Positions 15,290 to 17,056 of a DNA stretch of 17,056 nt are shown piece after piece. The notes under the pieces were generated by a model. It was not told the origin of the DNA. It searched no databases and saw only the letters and a program-made list of their open reading frames with translations. The stretch lies in NCBI GenBank assembly GCA_033549345.1, contig JAWSUT010000043.1, positions 1-17,056 of the forward strand. Reading direction: 5' to 3'. Both the position numbers and the translations under genes were made by a program. How positions within the stretch are numbered: the stretch's first letter is position 1; the number at the start of each line of letters is the position of its first letter. The DNA is from JAWSUT01 sp033549345 (GTDB lineage: Bacteria > Bacillota > Dethiobacteria > Dethiobacterales > Dethiobacteraceae).

Positions 15290-15325
15290 TAAAAAGAAAA
15301 AGGGGAACGGACTGTGTCCGTTCCC
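15290..15325 (-). terminator. Terminator of the DUF5667 gene
   Basis: A perfect 10-bp stem (GGGAACGGAC at 15303-15312 with GTCCGTTCCC at 15316-15325) with a 3-base loop is followed on the minus strand by CTTTTTCTTTTT. It lies 17 bases past the stop codon at 15343. Confidence 0.92.
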
Positions 15326-15342
15326 GAAGGAAATGGTGTAAT

Positions 15343-16146
15343 TTAACGGTTGCGCCGGCCGTTAGCCGGGGGGCCAACCGGGGTTTCCGGTTTATTGCTG
15401 TTATTCCCTGCTTCTTCTTCCTCTTCTTCTACTTCTATTTCTGTTTCCGGTTCTTCCTCTGTTTCTGTACTTTCTGCTGTGGCTTGTTCAGCAGGTTCTG
15501 GATTCTCTGCAGGTTCTTGTTTCTTTAGAAGTCCGGGGGCGTTTTTATTGCCCTTTTCACCGGCTTTTTTTGCTTCTTTTATCTCTTCGCGGTCAAGGTG
15601 ACGGGTCTGCGCTTTTTCCATGGCTCTTCCGATGGCCTCTTTGGCCTGCACGGGCACCTGATCGTAAACGCGCTGCAGAGTGAGGAAAGACTGGTGGTAT
15701 ACAGCTTCGTAAACGGCTTCGGTTACATCTTCGGGGTCCTCTTCATAGACGGCTGTGGCAACATCGAGAGCCGTAAGCCCGTCTGCCTCTTCCAGAGCTT
15801 TGGTAAACACTGCTGCCAGGCGCTCTGCAAACAGAGCCTGTTTTTCTTCGGGGAGGGCTTCCAGTTCGGCCAGGCGGCGCTGGGCAAATTCCTCTAGCAG
15901 CTCTGCTTTGGCGTTTGTATCAAATGTGAAGAAAACCTGGATTCTTTCGATTAAGAGTTTCAGTCCATAGAAAGGAGAGTCAGGCAGGATACCGACATCG
16001 GCTGCTTCTTCTTCCTGTAGGGTGGCATCTTCCCCGACAGTGACGATTTGAATCGTTTCTTCTGTTTCTGCGGCAGCCATTGCTGCGGCGGGGAGAGCTG
16101 TGGCGGTGAGCAGTACAGCCAGGACAATGATGATCAATCGTTTCAT
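15343..16146 (-). CDS. Secreted DUF5667 domain-containing protein
   Basis: 267-residue exported protein. A clear signal peptide (1-25, MKRLIIIVLAVLLTATALPA then AAMA) is followed by an acidic spacer, then the DUF5667 segment (about 52-150) with its hallmark ILPDSPFYGLKLLIERIQVFFT (53-74) and the Ala/Glu/Leu helices after it. Residues 150-200 stay helical. The tail 210-247 is extremely acidic, with Glu runs, ending in a basic NGRRNR. DUF5667 proteins are found exported in Firmicutes and Actinobacteria, in some cases with anti-sigma factors, but no function is established. Here no sigma factor is adjacent. The start has AAGGAGG at 16155-16161. The gene is monocistronic with its own terminator and is divergent from the MaoC gene, 121 bases apart. 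Confidence 0.85.
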   Translation of the reverse strand: MKRLIIIVLAVLLTATALPAAAMAAAETEETIQIVTVGEDATLQEEEAADVGILPDSPFYGLKLLIERIQVFFTFDTNAKAELLEEFAQRRLAELEALPEEKQALFAERLAAVFTKALEEADGLTALDVATAVYEEDPEDVTEAVYEAVYHQSFLTLQRVYDQVPVQAKEAIGRAMEKAQTRHLDREEIKEAKKAGEKGNKNAPGLLKKQEPAENPEPAEQATAESTETEEEPETEIEVEEEEEEAGNNSNKPETPVGPPANGRRNR

Positions 16147-16267
16147 TTTTTCTACCTCCTTGAGTGTTTCCCCCGAAAATCTTTTTTCGCTTATAGAGTT
16201 CGCGGGCAGGAAATTGTTTATGGGGGTGGAAGATAAAAATATTCAGATTTTTTATGGAGGTAGCAAT
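16147..16267. promoter_or_regulatory. Divergent intergenic region between DUF5667 and MaoC genes
   Basis: Both genes must be transcribed from this 121-base interval. A TATAAG box (16190-16195, minus strand) could serve the DUF5667 gene but lacks a good -35. No clear plus-strand promoter was found. The two ribosome binding sites are evident: AAGGAGG (16155-16161, minus) and GGAGGT (16256-16261, plus). Confidence 0.4.
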
Positions 16268-16690
16268 ATGATAGCGGATCTTATGTTTGCAGATATCCGG
16301 GTGGGGGATTCAGCTAGTTTTTCCAAAACGATTGGTGAGGCCGATATTTATAGTTTTGCCGGTGTAAGCGGTGATTTTAACCCGGTCCATGTGGATGAGG
16401 AGTTTGCCCGGACAACGAGGTTTGGGCGGCGCATTGCGCATGGGATTCTCACGGCAAGTTTTATTTCTACGGTGATTGGTACGGGAATGCCGGGGAGGAA
16501 TGCGCTTTACCTTTCGCAGGAGATGAAATTTACCCGGCCGGTGTTTATCGGGGATACGGTGACGGCGACGGCGACGGTGCTGGAAAAGATTGAGGAAAAG
16601 AGAATTCTGGTACTGGAAACGGTGGTTAAGAACCAGGATGGTGAAACTGTCCTGACAGGCAAAGCGCGTGTGATGAAAATGGAGGGATGA
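16268..16690 (+). CDS. MaoC-like (R)-specific enoyl-CoA hydratase
   Basis: Hot-dog fold enzyme of 140 residues, the length of PhaJ-type single-domain hydratases. Members hydrate trans-2-enoyl-CoA to (R)-3-hydroxyacyl-CoA, linking fatty-acid beta-oxidation to hydroxyalkanoate or lipid synthesis. The hydratase-2 motif is present: S34-G-D36-F-N38-P-V-H41, with the catalytic Asp and His five residues apart as in Aeromonas PhaJ, followed by RIAHGIL (55-61). The strand QEMKFTRPVFIGDTV (84-98) is also typical. Start at 16268 is set by GGAGGT six bases upstream. Upstream in-frame ATGs lack a site. No polyhydroxyalkanoate or fatty-acid genes are nearby, so the acyl chain length and pathway are open. 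The stop codon overlaps the first possible ATG of the next gene. Confidence 0.9.
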   Translation: MIADLMFADIRVGDSASFSKTIGEADIYSFAGVSGDFNPVHVDEEFARTTRFGRRIAHGILTASFISTVIGTGMPGRNALYLSQEMKFTRPVFIGDTVTATATVLEKIEEKRILVLETVVKNQDGETVLTGKARVMKMEG

Positions 16691-16692
16691 CA

Positions 16693-16965
16693 ATGGGCAA
16701 GATTCGAATTAAAGATTTGGCAGAAGTGGAACAGCGTCTGGGAACCATTCTTGAACAGTTAGACTACGGGCCTATTTTTATTGCGAAGAACAAGCGGGTC
16801 TCGGCTGTTTTAATGGATATGTCGGACTATTATGATTTGCTGGGTGAGATTGAGGATCTGGCGGAGCTGTTGCATTCTTTGGGAGGCTGCGGGTGCGGCT
16901 GTGAAGATGGGGAAGATGAAGTCACCCGATTGCTGGATCAGGCGCTGGGAGAAGGTGGAGACTAA
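16693..16965 (+). CDS. Phd/YefM-type antitoxin-like small protein with Cys-rich loop
   Basis: 90-residue protein. The first 60 residues follow the Phd/YefM N-terminal DNA-binding fold: IRIKDLAEVEQRLGTILEQL, then GPIFIAKNKRVSAVLMDMSDYYDLL, where the 'I.KN.R..AVL.....Y..L' pattern is the family signature. Antitoxins of this type bind DNA as dimers and neutralise a toxin with their C-terminal part. No toxin gene follows: the plus strand ends in a terminator, so it is either orphan or used as a regulator. The C-terminal half is odd, with Cys66, Cys68 and Cys70 in GGCGCGCEDG and an acidic end. Start at 16693 is preferred because GGAGGG (16681-16686) is six bases before it; the ATG at 16687 directly abuts that site. 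Confidence 0.7.
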   Translation: MGKIRIKDLAEVEQRLGTILEQLDYGPIFIAKNKRVSAVLMDMSDYYDLLGEIEDLAELLHSLGGCGCGCEDGEDEVTRLLDQALGEGGD

Positions 16966-17015
16966 AAAAAGGCCCGAGGGCAATGTCATTAACTTAAGGT
17001 ATATAGCTCACAAAT

Positions 17016-17056
17016 AAAAAGCAACCCGCATCCACTTGGAATGGGGTTGCTTTTTT
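17016..17056 (+). terminator. Terminator of the MaoC/Phd-like transcript
   Basis: GCAACCC (17021-17027) pairs with GGGTTGC (17044-17050), extended by A/T pairs, and is followed by TTTTTT at the window edge. It lies about 50 bases past the stop codon at 16965. The matching A run on the left means it may also stop minus-strand transcripts coming from outside the window. Confidence 0.85.

Noticed and set aside
16687..16965. Complete toxin-antitoxin module at the right edge
   Set aside because: Only the antitoxin-like gene is present. The remaining 90 bases hold a terminator and no toxin-sized frame.

Overview
The window looks like chromosomal DNA of a low-to-mid GC Firmicute of clostridial type. 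The reasons are strong GGAGG-type ribosome binding sites throughout, an S-layer (SLH) protein, secreted proteins with copper-amine-oxidase-type 'stalk' domains, a DUF5667 protein, and a TagA/WecG glycosyltransferase beside a UDP-ManNAc dehydrogenase. No rRNA, tRNA, CRISPR array, insertion sequence or phage gene was seen. Genus cannot be assigned from sequence alone.

Layout. Eleven of the thirteen supported genes read on the minus strand. From right to left, positions 11402 to 1823 hold one tightly packed block: membrane-fusion protein, RND transporter, TolC-like protein, TetR regulator, S41 peptidase, then a TagA/WecG glycosyltransferase and a WecC dehydrogenase. Its 5' end has a sigma-A-like promoter (11489-11518) and a palindrome (11441-11456) typical of TetR-family operators. 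The last two genes also have a likely promoter of their own (3907-3935). A strong hairpin terminator (1793-1820) closes the block. A second S41 peptidase of the same architecture follows (270-1712) with its own terminator (202-226).

Upstream of the efflux block, 11573-13681 encodes a 702-residue SLH surface protein, probably the S-layer subunit, ended by a hairpin terminator at 11524-11558. It is preceded by an almost 500-base non-coding leader with inverted repeats. Further right lie a PHP-domain metallohydrolase (14174-15211) and a secreted DUF5667 protein (15343-16146), both minus. A divergent plus-strand pair follows: a MaoC-like hydratase and a small Phd/YefM-type protein (16268-16965), closed by a terminator at the right edge.

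How it fits together. Most of the window concerns the cell envelope: S-layer, two exported peptidases, ManNAc-type polymer synthesis and an efflux pump under TetR control. The most interesting observation is that the TolC-like protein keeps the two conserved tips that contact the fusion protein, but lacks most of the sequence that forms the outer-membrane beta-barrel in E. coli TolC. This would fit a pump working in a cell without a classical outer membrane, but that is an inference to be tested by structure prediction and genome content.
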